Source: Luzula sylvatica (taxonomy: Eukaryota > Streptophyta > Magnoliopsida > Poales > Juncaceae). From it: DNA of 64,000 nt. The position numbers were made by a program, and so were the translations under genes. Positions within the stretch are counted from its first letter, which is position 1; each line of letters starts with the position of its first letter. Positions 48,171 to 59,085 of the stretch are shown piece after piece. The stretch spans positions 5,744,655 to 5,808,654 of the forward strand of contig OX326961.1 of NCBI GenBank assembly GCA_946800325.1. Direction: 5' to 3'. Under the pieces are notes generated by a model. The model was not told where the DNA came from, did not search any database, and saw only the letters and a program-made list of their open reading frames with translations.

Positions 48171-48276
48171 GCCGCCCCGGGGGCAGTTTTTGGCGCCCCG
48201 GACGCGTCCCGGGCGAGGTTTTCTCGCGCCCCGTGGTCCCTGCGTTACAACGGATGGGGCAGTCCGTTATAACGGA
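48171..48276. repeat. Mixed palindrome cluster in the copia leader
   Basis: Palindrome centres of a CCCCGGGG type lie near 48178, 48199, 48210 and 48232. Two of a CCGTTATAACGG type lie near 48247 and 48269. Steps are 21, 11, 22, 15 and 22 bp. The second type is the same palindrome that fills the array at 58515-58857 in a different LTR family. Confidence 0.75.
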
Positions 48277-49770
48277 TCCTTCTCTGGATGCTGTTTTTGT
48301 TTTCGCGATAACTTTGGCTACGAAGCTCGGAATTTTGAGTTCTTTATATCGATTTGATCGGCATCAATCATTCTAGCATATTAGATATTTAATTATTTAG
48401 AATAATTAATCTCCCTAAATAAATCATATGCATTTACAAATCTTGTGATAGTGATATAATATGATTATGTCACGAATTTAGAAACATGCAATGGCATGAT
48501 CCCTCATAATATTTAAGTCATGGAAATGCCTTCCATATCCACAACCATCGAGATTGATATGACATAGTGCGTGGTTTCAGGCCATAGTCGGGCACGTACT
48601 ATTGTATATATTGGTGCGGGTGGTAAGCGTTAATTGGGGACTCACGTGGTTTCAGGCCATAGTCGGGCACGTGAGTAGTTCAATTGAACGATACGATGGA
48701 TATGGTTATGACTTAACCGTCCAAGCCAATCCGATTGGAGTTCGGGGCATAGATAGAATGCACACACGGAACATGGATTGTATTGGATACGATTCGTCAC
48801 CGAAATTCTATAAAGGAACAAGAGTCGTATTGGATACGATTGGATTTAATCCTACCTAAAATATCGAGATCTCATTTGTCGGCCATAGTCACTTATGGGA
48901 GGATCGTAAAATATGGGTCTTGAGTGTTATGGACTTGGAGTCCCGTATCGGTATGAGGGTTATCGATTCGATAAAATAACACTATCATAAATTCATCATA
49001 TAAGCATATAGATTAAGTACGCACGGTTAGGAGTTAATCTTCATCATCCGTTTAGAATTATGTTTTCAAGCAACACCAAATATATCGATGAGATCGATAT
49101 GATAGATGGTTTTTGGGCCGGAATTACCGTTATTAACCTTGATAGTCAAAGATAGTTCTTAGACTTAAAGTAACGTGTTGGACACGGAAATGGTAGATTC
49201 GGGGCTCAATGCTATGACTTTAGAGAAAGCCGGGTTCGATAAACTTTAAGAAGGAATCGAACGATATTACGTGCCTTGTGGTGGCATGTATAGACGCATA
49301 TTTCTCAAAATTGTTTTGAGAATTCGGGTGTATATGAAAGTAAAACACAACGCTCATGAAATAGTTTCAAGAGCTAGAGCGCGTTGAATGGTTCGATGCG
49401 GCTCAAAGAGTAGGTTAATTTTGAGACGCCTTATGGGTCTTTGATTAACACTCGTGTGTTGATGGTACGAGATTTTATCTTCGTGACCGAATATCATATG
49501 CATTCGATAGATAAGTCGATCCCGAAATTGCATATGATGCGATTTAAATTTGAATTGGAGATGCTCGGAGTATCCGAGGAATCCAATGCATATAGATGCG
49601 TGGATGTCCTTGTAATTCAAAGAAGGGATCGAAAGAAATGTATGTCTAAGGGTATTTTGGGAAAATGTTTTCCAAACAGAAAGTTCGGACAAGGAGTTGT
49701 CCAAACTAATGACTCAAAAATGGTGAAATCCGAGGAGGATTAAACCTAGTAGTTGATTGCTTCTTTTGGC

Positions 49771-52520
49771 ATTGCCGTCTTGGCCATATAAACAAGATTC
49801 ACGTATCTAGATTCCATATGATGGATTGCTAGAATCATTCGAATTAGATTCGATTGATTAATGCGATACTTATTTATTAGGCAAGACGACAAATGGCATC
49901 ATTCTCCAATGGTTGGAGAAAGATCCGACGAATTATTGGAACTTACATTCACATGTAGATGATCCGATAAGTTCCGAGGCAAGAGGAGGCTATCAGTATT
50001 TTGTTCTGTTTATGGACGGTTAAATTAGATATGGAAATATCTATTTAATGCGTGCCGAAACGGAGACTTTTGAAAGGTTCAAAGAGTTTCAAAAACGAAA
50101 TACAAAATCAACTAAGCAAGAAAATCAAAGCTTTTCGATAGGATCGAGAAGGCGAGTATTTGAGCTAAACCTTTCGATAGGATCGAAGAGGCGATATTTG
50201 AGTTATGAATATTGATGATCATTTATGATTGTGGAATCGTTTCACGATTGCCTTTATTCGGAACATTGAGATGTGTCCGAAAAGAGGAAATGAACGCATG
50301 TTGGACATGGTTTGATAAATGATAAGTCAATAAGATCTCCCAAAAATATTTTGGGGATACGCCCTTGAGACAGCGGCACTAATGAATGGTTGCATATAAG
50401 ATATGAACCATAAACCTTCTAATCGGTACAAAAGACGCCATATGAGATATGGATCGGAATGGTTCCGAAGTTGTCATTTGTACATATTTGAGGATGTGAG
50501 TATATTTCGAAATTTGTTTCGGTTAAACTCAATCCCAAATCTGAAAATTGTTCGTTTATCCTTAAGGAAACTACAGGGTATTAGTTCTAACGTCCCTATG
50601 AAAATTAGATTTTCGTGGCTCGAAGAGATGCCTTCTTGGAGGAGGACTAGATGCGCACAAGTTTGGAACTTGGTGTCATTTATCTCTACGCGGGCTAGTG
50701 GGAGTAGAATAAATCTCGAAAGAGTTCGTGATTTGAAAATGAACATTGTACCGATGAAAGTTGACATGGCTTCATCAAGAGTTGATGAACGCAAGTCGAA
50801 CACACAAAGGAATTTTTCGTAGATCAAGTAGGCTATATCATAAGCCGGTAAATACGGATTTATCGAGGCTAATGATGATAGATCGAAATCATATGATGAT
50901 TCGATATCCTACAAGGATGCTATGAAAAGTTGATTCCACATGACATGGTGTCATGAAATCTGAGATTCGATCCATGTTAATTATCAAGTTCAGAACTTGA
51001 TTTCATTACTTTCTGGGTTAGACCCGTGAAATGTGAGTGGGTTTTTCAAGATGACGAACCGACATGGATAGGAATACGCATATATGTAAAGCGAGGCTTT
51101 TTGTGAAGAGTTTCATGCAATTCATAGTCGGACTATGAAGAAACGTTTTCGCATGTTGCCATGCTTTCACATTCTCGAAATTCTGCTTGCCATGGTCGCA
51201 TATTACGACTATGTGATGTGGCAAAATGGATGTCAAAACCGAATTTCTTGACAGAAATTTTATGAAAGGATGTGTACTTGACACAACCTTACGGTTTTGT
51301 CGATTCATAAGAATCGGGGATAAGATATGCACGCTTTAACGATCCATATGATGGATTAGAGAAAGCTTCTCGGAATTGGAATATTCGTTTTGACAAAATT
51401 ATAAACTGTTATAAAATTGTCGAAACGAATGGAAATTTTGTGTACACATGAAGGTTAGTGGGAGCTGCGTTATATTTCTTGTAACGACAAAGGATTTAGA
51501 CGAGACCGCTTATGAATTAAGCGTGAAGATCTATAGGATAGATCTAAGAAGTTCCTCGTTCTATGTTATAGCACATATATCGACATATTGTTGAAAATGG
51601 TTTTCAACATGTAAACTCCTTGGAGGAGATAAATCGAAATGTCGAATGGCAGAAATTTTCAACGGCTCGATGTGAGACATCAAGCAGCGCGAAAAGTAAT
51701 AATATGATGCCTTACATTTGATGTTAGGATCTATTATATCTGTCATGATATGTATGTGGCTATCTGTCATACAATAGCGTCTAGTTCACCGTCAATAAAA
51801 TTCATGGGAATCACATGAGTTTGAATGTAATTCGATTACATGAGACTAACTCTTGTGATTGTATAATGGTTATACAAATATATACATAATGGTTATGTAT
51901 ATTTAAAACCCATCGGGATTTGTATTGATAGAGGTGAAGTTTATCCTTGAATACTTTGCGAAAGAATTCAGGATTTATTATCTATAATGGTGTGGAGGAC
52001 GTGTTGGTTATAAAGAGTTATAACAAACAACAGTTTCCAAAGATGAAGCACGTCCAAATATGGAGCACGACTTTCGATTACAAAGTGTGTACATGTTTTG
52101 CTTAAATGAAAACACGGTTATGTGGAAAGGTTCCACAAGACCAATAGTTTATGATTCTATTTACGGTGGTGAGTATATTGCGGTTATTAATCGCAAAAGG
52201 AAGTGGTATGGATCAAGGATACATGACCAAACTCTAGTAGTCACGAGTTATCGGATTTATGGTTGTTTATTGCGTGAGACGCAATAGTACAAGCCAAAAA
52301 TGCCGAGGTCACAACCACTTCTAGCCAATACTCAGAAAATTTCATTTGATCCATGAAATTTTATGAAATGATGTGATCGTAGGTATTGGAAATGTTCCAA
52401 TCCTGATGATGATTAACACTAGCGGGAACGTGCGGACCCGTTTACAAAACCGCTCTCTCTAGTCGCGCGTGACTGTCATGCGATGACTATGGGTATGGAG
52501 ATACCTAGAGGAGGAAGAAG
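49771..52520 (+). pseudogene. Decayed copia pol (integrase, RT, RNase H)
   Basis: Recognisable blocks across changing frames: CRLGHINKIHVSRF (gag-pre-integrase, about 49777); GYQYFVLF and RYGNIYLM (integrase core, about 49987-50060); GIVSRLP..GT (about 50240). For RT: VKCEWVF (51028), DYEETFSHVAML (51126), LTQPYGFVDS (51279) and KASRNWNIRFD (51364). For RNase H: WKGSTRPIVYDSIYGGEYIA (about 52120) and AMTMGM near 52480. Between CVY-like sequence at 51425 and KDLDETAYELSVKIYR at 51488 the roughly 30 residues containing YVDD are deleted. The open frame 52060-52287 is the RNase H remnant. Confidence 0.85.
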
Positions 52521-53695
52521 AGAGTAGAGTGTAGTTATCTAATACGATAGTCCTCGCATGTTATGGGTATGGAGATACCCATAGGTAAACGTTGTATCAC
52601 CCAAATACTTAGTCCATATGAATGCATTCCTTTTAAAAATTTTGTTTACTTAAATTAAATATGCATTCACCTTATATGAAAACAGTGTGCGGGTTGTGTA
52701 ATATGATTGTTACATGAACCTTGATTTGAACTTGTGTGGACGTCGACATGGTTGAGGACCATGTGCAGCGAAACCGTCACACTTAAAGTGTCATTTCTAA
52801 ACATCCCTAGTCGCGGATCAGCTTGCTTAAGAGAGAAGCATTTCTATTATTGGATAGACTGAACGCGTACACTAGTACGTTTGCCGAGGAGATGATTATG
52901 TTTTGCTAATCATGGGACAAGGTGCTTGTCGAATCGGGAACGTAGATATATGTTAGGTTACATGTATTGGATATGACCAAAGCCGCGAGTCCATGACATG
53001 GTTTAGTCATTATAGATGGACTTGTGACGGATGGGGTTTTAGATTCTTCATACTTGAGGGGATCATTGATTGCGTTACGTGCGTAACACAATGCTTTGAT
53101 ATGATCTTACGCTCACCGTAACAGGGAGTTAAAAGGGTCATCATTGGGTATTGTCCGAAACACGAAATTCAATGTGAGTCTCCAAGATAGGAATTGTTTA
53201 TTCCGAAAGGAAGAGATATCTCTTAGGCGCCGCTCGATGAGTCGATTAACGAAATCTCTGGCCAGAGTCAATGATATTAATGGTTAATATTGATTGAAAT
53301 TTGTTAAATCAACTCGGAATCGGGGAATAAGTATAGTTAATCAAATTATAAGGATGACTATTACCATGCCTTTTGATTAACGGATATCGCAAACAAGAGA
53401 ACTAGTAACCGCTATTCGAGATAGGCACAATGATCACAATCATTTTTCGTTTTAACATGGGTAGCCATGATGGAGTGACTAGATCCCGCTCATGGGCTTG
53501 TAGTGCCATGGAAACGGCCTACTGCCATCGTTAAACGAACCTACACGGTCACACAACGAGTCGTACTATGTCGGGCTTAATTGCAAGTTTTTGCACATTG
53601 GATGTGCATGGCTTTAGCGTATTTGATACGCGGGCCAGATTCTCTGATATAGTGTATATGTGATATACATGAGTACCTTTTAGGTAAATCTGAAA

Positions 53696-53708
53696 CTGAG
53701 TGGGAGAC
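53696..53708 (+). promoter_or_regulatory. Polypurine tract
   Basis: CTGAGTGGGAGAC abuts the 3' LTR. GTGGGAGA is the common plus-strand priming tract of plant copia elements. Confidence 0.85.
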
Positions 53709-54803
53709 TGAAGGAAATACAGTTTTGGATCATCGCTAAAATGGTACGTAGGACAAACGAACGTATGCGTTCGTGGGCATACGAAACAGATTAGTAAAAC
53801 TGGTATAACTTTCAGTAGGAAACTCCGATTGGAATGGTTCAAATTGGGTTAGTTAGATAATGAGATTATCTAGAACTTTCATGTTGTAATATATTTCATT
53901 TGAGCGACGTATCAGTATCGTTCTAATGAAATACCGAAAGGGTGCGACAGTTTGACATACAGTCAGTAAAACGGCCGTAACTTTCGGGGTCCGAACTCCA
54001 ATTGGGCTGGGCCAAATTGGGTTGGAAAGATAATTAGATTATCTACAACTTTAGTAAATGTTCAAAGTCGGTTGGAACGATTTAATATTTTCGTTCTGAC
54101 AGATTACTGAAAGGGTGTATGCAGTTTTCTGTTTGAAAAGGTGTATAGAAGATATACATACCTTTTGGCCCATCCTTATCCTATGGAGTATATATAGGAT
54201 GTTTCTCTCTCTCTCATCAGTCCAACCAGTTGAATAATTAGATTAGTTCAACCAGAAAATTAATGGAGTTAATTTAGAATTAATCCAGAAATTAAGAGAC
54301 TCTAATCACTTGATGAAAGAGTGCGAAGAGATTGAGAGAGAAGGAGAAAAGAGTTTTCTCCGTCTAGAGAATCGAAACGCAATCATGCAAGTTCGCCGGT
54401 GCATCGTCTAGGCAGATGCATCCGCGACCGAGGTGCTACAACTCACGGTGGATACGGGTAGAGGAGCGACACATGTGGCTCTTCGTTGTGATCAAACCGG
54501 AGAAGTAATCGAGTAACAAGCTGTGGAATCATGCGGGCATGGAACGCACGAAGACAACCCGAGGCGTGTCGAAACGGTGGGAGACGTGCGGTATGGGACG
54601 TACGGGCTAGTCACCAACGTGACACCGAAGGAAATAGAAGGCGGCGATCAACCCTTAGTGTGCCATCAATTTGGCACGGGTATGAATCTGTCCTTCTATT
54701 CGCATCGTACCCTCGAAGTCGTGGCGTGATCTCGGGAATCGGGGAATCGAACCGGACCTACATATCCGCTGCGCGGTCCCGGGGTCGAGGATATTTCCCA
54801 TCA
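53709..54803 (+). repeat. 3' LTR of the copia element
   Basis: It matches the 5' LTR over its full length. The CT run is 6 bp shorter and there is one extra G, which explains the 5-bp length difference. Confidence 0.9.
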
Positions 54804-55779
54804 GAAAATGCCTGTCCCACATTTTTCATTATACTCTTTTGAATTGGTACCATACGTTACCCATAAAGATTCACCAATGTCTGGAAATGACATAGATCAA
54901 CAATGAAGTTCTTGGTCTCACCCCTGCTGCTTGACTTGCTTACTGAAGTAGCTGAGTGACCACTTGAAGGGGCCTCTACGACTGGGCCTAGTGCTTGGCT
55001 GCCGCTACTGTTAGCCAAGGATTCCACCTCGGGAAGCAAAGTGCCAGCAAGGAGAGCCGGATCTGGCTTATCTGAAGTTCAAGGGCACCTAAAGGACGGT
55101 CTATCTACCCCACTCGAGTTTTGATGCAAGTAATATCGTATATAGCTCGAGAAATTGAATGAATTCTTTTGTCAGATCTTCGATAGAATGGATGGATTTC
55201 ATAATTATACGTAATTCTATGCGTCAATACTCTATTATATGCGTGACGCCTGTTTTTTGTTTTTTTCATTTTGGTGACTAACGACAAATCAATGGAATTA
55301 TGGTATGGTTCACATCATTTGGCAGTTTTTGATAGGGCAATGCCAGCAAATTGTTGGTATTTCATATGCATTATTGTTTCGATCATTTTGAGGGGCGCGC
55401 AGCGGGGAATGCGCCTAAGGGTCGAGACGAGAACGAACGGGTTTTGATACAATCAAAGACAATTGTCGAAGATCTAGGAATTGCATTGCTCCCGTTGGTC
55501 AGGCTCCCCGGGGCTTCACAATTACAGCAGTAGGAAAGCATCTCCATCAATATGGAGAATCGGTAGAGCAACGATTCTTTTCCGAAATGGAAAGGAACTT
55601 GTTCGAGTACTACTCCGAGTTTGATCATTTCTGTCCTTGAATAAGGCAAGGCTAGCGAGTCTTTGACTTCGGCCTCTCCACTCCCATGCCTTTCTTAGTT
55701 GGACCAACCCAAGCTAGATTTGTGTGTGCATTTGTCGAGCAAGAAGCGGACCAAAATCAAGCTTTCTTTATTGAGATTG

Positions 55780-56352
55780 ATGGATAACGAACTCATTTTC
55801 CAATATAGTTGGGAGATTTTACCCAAGAAATGGGTACATAAAATGAAAAGATCGGAACATGGGAATCTATTTGATACCAATACTGACTACCTATTTCCAT
55901 TGTTGTGCTTTCTCAAATGGCATACCTATACAAGAGTTCAAGTTTTGATCGATATTTGCGGAGTTGATTATCCCTCGAGAAAACGCAGATTTGAAGTTGT
56001 CTATAATTTACTGAGTACTCGGTATAACTCACGCATTCTTGTACAAACAAGTGCAGACGAAGTAACACGAATATCTTCGGTAGTCAGTCTATTTCCATCA
56101 GCCGGATGGTGGGAGCGAGAAGTATGGGATATGTTTGGTCTGTCTTTCATCAATCATCCGGATTTACGCCGTATATTAACAGATTATGGTTTCGAGGGTC
56201 ATCCATTACGAAAAGATTTTCCTCTGAGTGGATATGTGGAAATACGCTATGATGATCCAGAGAAACGTGTGGTTTATGAACCCATTGAGATGACCCAAGA
56301 ATTTTGCTATTTCGATTTTGCTAGTCCTTGGGAGCAGCGTAGCGACGGATAA
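55780..56352 (+). CDS. nad9: NADH dehydrogenase subunit 9 (mitochondrial copy)
   Basis: NAD9 is the 30-kDa-type subunit of respiratory complex I in the mitochondrial matrix arm. The frame from 55780 gives 190 residues, the usual plant length, starting MDNELIF and ending SPWEQRSDG. Conserved blocks are present: TYTRVQVLIDICGVDYPSRK, SADEVTRISSVVSLFPSAGW, EVWDMFG.SFINHPDLRRIL and YGFEGHPLRKDFPLSGYVE. An in-frame ATG 27 codons upstream (55699) is not conserved, so I chose 55780. There are no stops or frameshifts. Several residues (13, 20, 30, 40, 47, 87) differ from the protein I remember. Context is a nuclear insertion, so it probably lacks nuclear expression signals; no targeting peptide is visible. 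Confidence 0.85.
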   Translation: MDNELIFQYSWEILPKKWVHKMKRSEHGNLFDTNTDYLFPLLCFLKWHTYTRVQVLIDICGVDYPSRKRRFEVVYNLLSTRYNSRILVQTSADEVTRISSVVSLFPSAGWWEREVWDMFGLSFINHPDLRRILTDYGFEGHPLRKDFPLSGYVEIRYDDPEKRVVYEPIEMTQEFCYFDFASPWEQRSDG

Positions 56353-56983
56353 TTCTGAATCCACATATATATAGGTCTAGTCCCGGAGACAAAGAAATAG
56401 GAAATGCTCTTTTCTATATTCTTCGTTTATCTTCCTCTTTTTTGAAATGAGACGTCGGATATCATTGAATAGAATAAGGGGCGCGCAGCGGGGTTCTCTT
56501 TTTCCTTTCTTCGTCTTCCATTTCAGTTCTTTTCTTTCGGTTTCATTGCACCGCATGCAGAAGAGTACTCAGGTTAGATCCGCCTGAGCTTGCTTGCGCC
56601 CCACCTAACCCTACGTCAACTCTTATCTACGCTTGCTGCTCACTCAGTTGCTTTCAGTAGAAGGGCAGAAAGGCCGGCCTGATCGATCGGAAAATGACTC
56701 GTCTGGTCTTGCACTTCACTCTATGCTCGCTGGCACCTGTTCATTTACTTGCGCTTTGCCAGAATCGACGAAGGAGGGTAGCTGGGGCCGAGACAATTAG
56801 GGGGAAGCTTTCTGTCTACTAAGCTTTGTCCCTTGCTTGACCTTATGAACTGACTCCACTTCTTTCTTCTCCCGGAACACTAGCTAATCTAATAGTGAGT
56901 TCCATCTGCTCTTCTTCACTTTTGGTCGAAGGGCGCCATCCTTCTGATTCAGGAAGCCTTTTTTCGGGGCCCCGGGAAGGAAA

Positions 56984-57066
56984 GGGAGAGTGGCCGAGCG
57001 GTCAAAAGCGGCAGACTGTAAATCTGTTGAAGGTTTTCTACGTAGGTTCGAATCCTGCCTCTCCCA
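56984..57066 (+). tRNA. trnY-GUA: tRNA-Tyr (GUA), mitochondrial type
   Basis: An 83-base cloverleaf. The acceptor stem GGGAGAG (56984-56990) pairs with CTCTCCC (57059-57065), with discriminator A. The anticodon GTA is at 57018-57020 in loop CTGTAAA, closed by CAGA/TCTG. It has a long variable arm and the T-loop GGTTCGAATCC. It belongs to the mitochondrial insert about 630 bp downstream of nad9. It is intact by folding; whether it is transcribed in the nucleus is unknown. Confidence 0.9.
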
Positions 57067-57150
57067 CTTGTTGACGACTTCAGAGAATAGAAATAAGGCA
57101 TTCGTAAGCGGAGGAAGGCCAACCGAGCGAAGCTCTTTCTTTTTTGGTAT

Positions 57151-57363
57151 CACAGAAATATTAAATTTACGGATGCAACATCAAATTAAAAGGATGCATG
57201 CGATTCAGTCAGAGAGAGCGTCAATGTTGTGCGCACACATCTGACATTATCAAATCCTTTGAGCTAATTAGAGATGTTAATCAACCTAAAAATTTGAGTA
57301 TAATTCATTAAAATTTCAACAAGTGTACCTTGTTAGTTGATTATTGCTCCATTTTAAACATGG
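57151..57363. other. AT-rich nuclear flank
   Basis: Sequence between the mitochondrial insert and the next solo LTR; nothing recognised. Confidence 0.5.
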
Positions 57364-57368
57364 AGTAC

Positions 57369-59037
57369 TGATAAGAGGAAAATAAAGCACCTTTTTGATA
57401 TCTAATTTGGGGATTTTAGCCCTTTTGAATCACAACTTTATATATACAATTGTTCATATTTGAGATAACAAGAATATTTCTTCACTAAGTGTGTTTTATT
57501 GTTTAGTTACAGGTTTTAGAAGGAAATTCTGGGAATTTGGAAAGTGTAGTTGTCTCCAACACGTCAAGAGGAATGAAAACGATATATTATACCGATATAT
57601 TCGGTACATGAATGAGACGGGAGGCAAACAATAATCATGATAGAGACTTACACAAAAGTCCACACGAAAACCACTCAATCCTTAGCCCTTATCCTTCCCA
57701 CCTACCTTTGGTGGAAATTACTTCATTACCCCCAATCCTCTCCACCAACTCGTGACCAATAAGAAGACTCCGTGAGTGCTATTAATAAGACCAAAAGGGC
57801 CACGAGTTGGGTGTTCGTCCTTACGCTCCTTGGAGCACTTACATTCTCTCTCTCTTCTCTCTCCCTCTCAAGAACTTCCAAGAACCGTCAAGAACATCAA
57901 GAACCATTCAAGATCCTACTCGATTGTTCGGGAGATTCGACCTTGACTTGGATATCCTTCCTTTCAGCGAATCGACCCTTTCGAGACTAAACCGTGACTC
58001 GGGGATTTCCTCCTTTCGGGACTTGTGAAGTTGTGTTGAGACCGTGACTCGGAGGTTTTCTCTTTCGGAGCTTGAAGAAGGTGTCAACCATGACTCGGAG
58101 TCTTTCCTTTTGGTGACCCTTCATCGACTTAGCCCGTGACTCGAGATTTCTTCCCTTCGGTGACCAACGAAGCAAGCTTGCCGTGACTCGGAGAATTCCC
58201 CTTTCGGTGGTCAATCGAGCGACAACACTAGCGAGGAAAAGGAGGCTCTTCTTGATGCGTTTCTTTACTCAATCTAGGTGTATTCTTTTCTATCTTGAAT
58301 TTCTTGTATGTTGAATGATAGTTTAAGGTTGTCATTGAATCTCTTTCTTTGTTCTAAATCTTTGTTTCTTGCATTCGATCTTTTGCTCTCTTTTTGTCCT
58401 TTGGTTGCTCTCTTTTTAATTGCACTTTGGTCCTTAATTAAGACATTAAACAATCTCTGATCAAATCTTAATTCAAACCCCAAATAAAATACTCAAACTT
58501 AATTCCATAAACTATTCCGTTATAACGGACACAAATTGCGTTACAACGGACTAGACGGTTGGTCCTTTGATATTCAGTTGGTTATACTTCCGTTGTAATG
58601 CACATACATGTCCGTTGTAACGGACTAGTGAGGATTTTCACGCAAGAGGCTCAATACAAGTGCGTTATAACGGACATAAGGGTCCGTTGTAACGGATTAA
58701 CCAATCCGTTGCAACGCAACCACTGTTCGTTATAACGGACAAGTATAGTGCGTTATAACGGAGTTTCATCCGTTGTAACGGACGTTCATCTCACACTTAG
58801 CGACATAATTTTCACTCAAGTCCGTTGTAACGGACTCACTATTCCGTTATAACGGACTATCTTCTGTGAATTTTCTTTGCTATTTCTTGTCTAGTTTTGA
58901 TTCATTATTTGACGCATATACTCCTCGTGGAACGAACTTGCATATTTTCCACTATAACACATATAGTTCTATACTTGTTGATTGAATCAGGTTTTCGAAT
59001 ACAACGATAATTTTACACGTCAAAAACCCGCTCATCA
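57369..59037 (+). mobile_element. Solo LTR with palindrome array, 1669 bp
   Basis: It starts TGATAAGAGGAAAATAAAGC and ends AAACCCGCTCATCA. A perfect 5-bp target duplication AGTAC lies at 57364-57368 and 59038-59042. Its middle carries repeated GTGACTCGGAG/CTTTCGG phrases at about 58000-58210. GTGGAACGAAC lies about 110 bp before its end, as in the LTR at 42995. The 3' third holds the palindrome array. There is no internal region. The ends resemble the 42995 LTR, but the bodies do not align by eye. Superfamily is not assigned; Ty3/gypsy is likely. Confidence 0.85.
58515..58857. repeat. Twelve-copy CCGTTATAACGG palindrome array
   Basis: Cores of the type (C/G)CGTT-(AT/GT/AC/GC)-AACGG start at 58517, 58538, 58590, 58612, 58662, 58684, 58706, 58727, 58750, 58770, 58822 and 58844. 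Steps are 21, 52, 22, 50, 22, 22, 21, 23, 20, 52 and 22 bp. The best copies extend to GTCCGTTRTAACGGAC. Each carries inverted AACGG half-sites, the core of the plant M-phase (MSA) element bound by MYB3R factors. Confidence 0.9.
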
Positions 59038-59085
59038 AGTACCCACTCAAATTTGGAGATTAATTTGTTGAAATCCTCTTCAAGC

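Larger units (their letters stand above)
46233..54803 (+). mobile_element. Full-length Ty1/copia retrotransposon, pol-defective
   Basis: It has two LTRs (1100 and 1095 bp), a primer-binding site, a polypurine tract and an exact 5-bp target duplication GAAAA at 46228-46232 and 54804-54808. By my eye count the LTRs differ by about ten substitutions plus a CT-run change and one inserted G, about 99% identity. The internal 6.4 kb shows gag-pre-integrase, integrase, reverse transcriptase and RNase H in copia order, but with many stops and frameshifts. The catalytic YxDD part of the reverse transcriptase is gone. Insertion is therefore recent, yet the element cannot encode its own enzymes; it was probably mobilised in trans. 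Confidence 0.9.
54804..57150. other. Mitochondrial DNA insertion (NUMT), part 3
   Basis: Contains nad9 and tRNA-Tyr on the plus strand plus intergenic DNA with two GGGGCGCGCAGCGGGG motifs (about 55391 and 56479), a recurrent mitochondrial sequence. Composition returns to AT-rich nuclear DNA after about 57150. With parts 1 and 2 the original insert is about 3.7 kb once the LTR elements are removed. Confidence 0.8.

Noticed and set aside
55699..55779. Upstream in-frame ATG extending nad9 by 27 codons
   Set aside because: The conserved plant NAD9 N-terminus begins at the inner ATG, and the extension matches no known NAD9.
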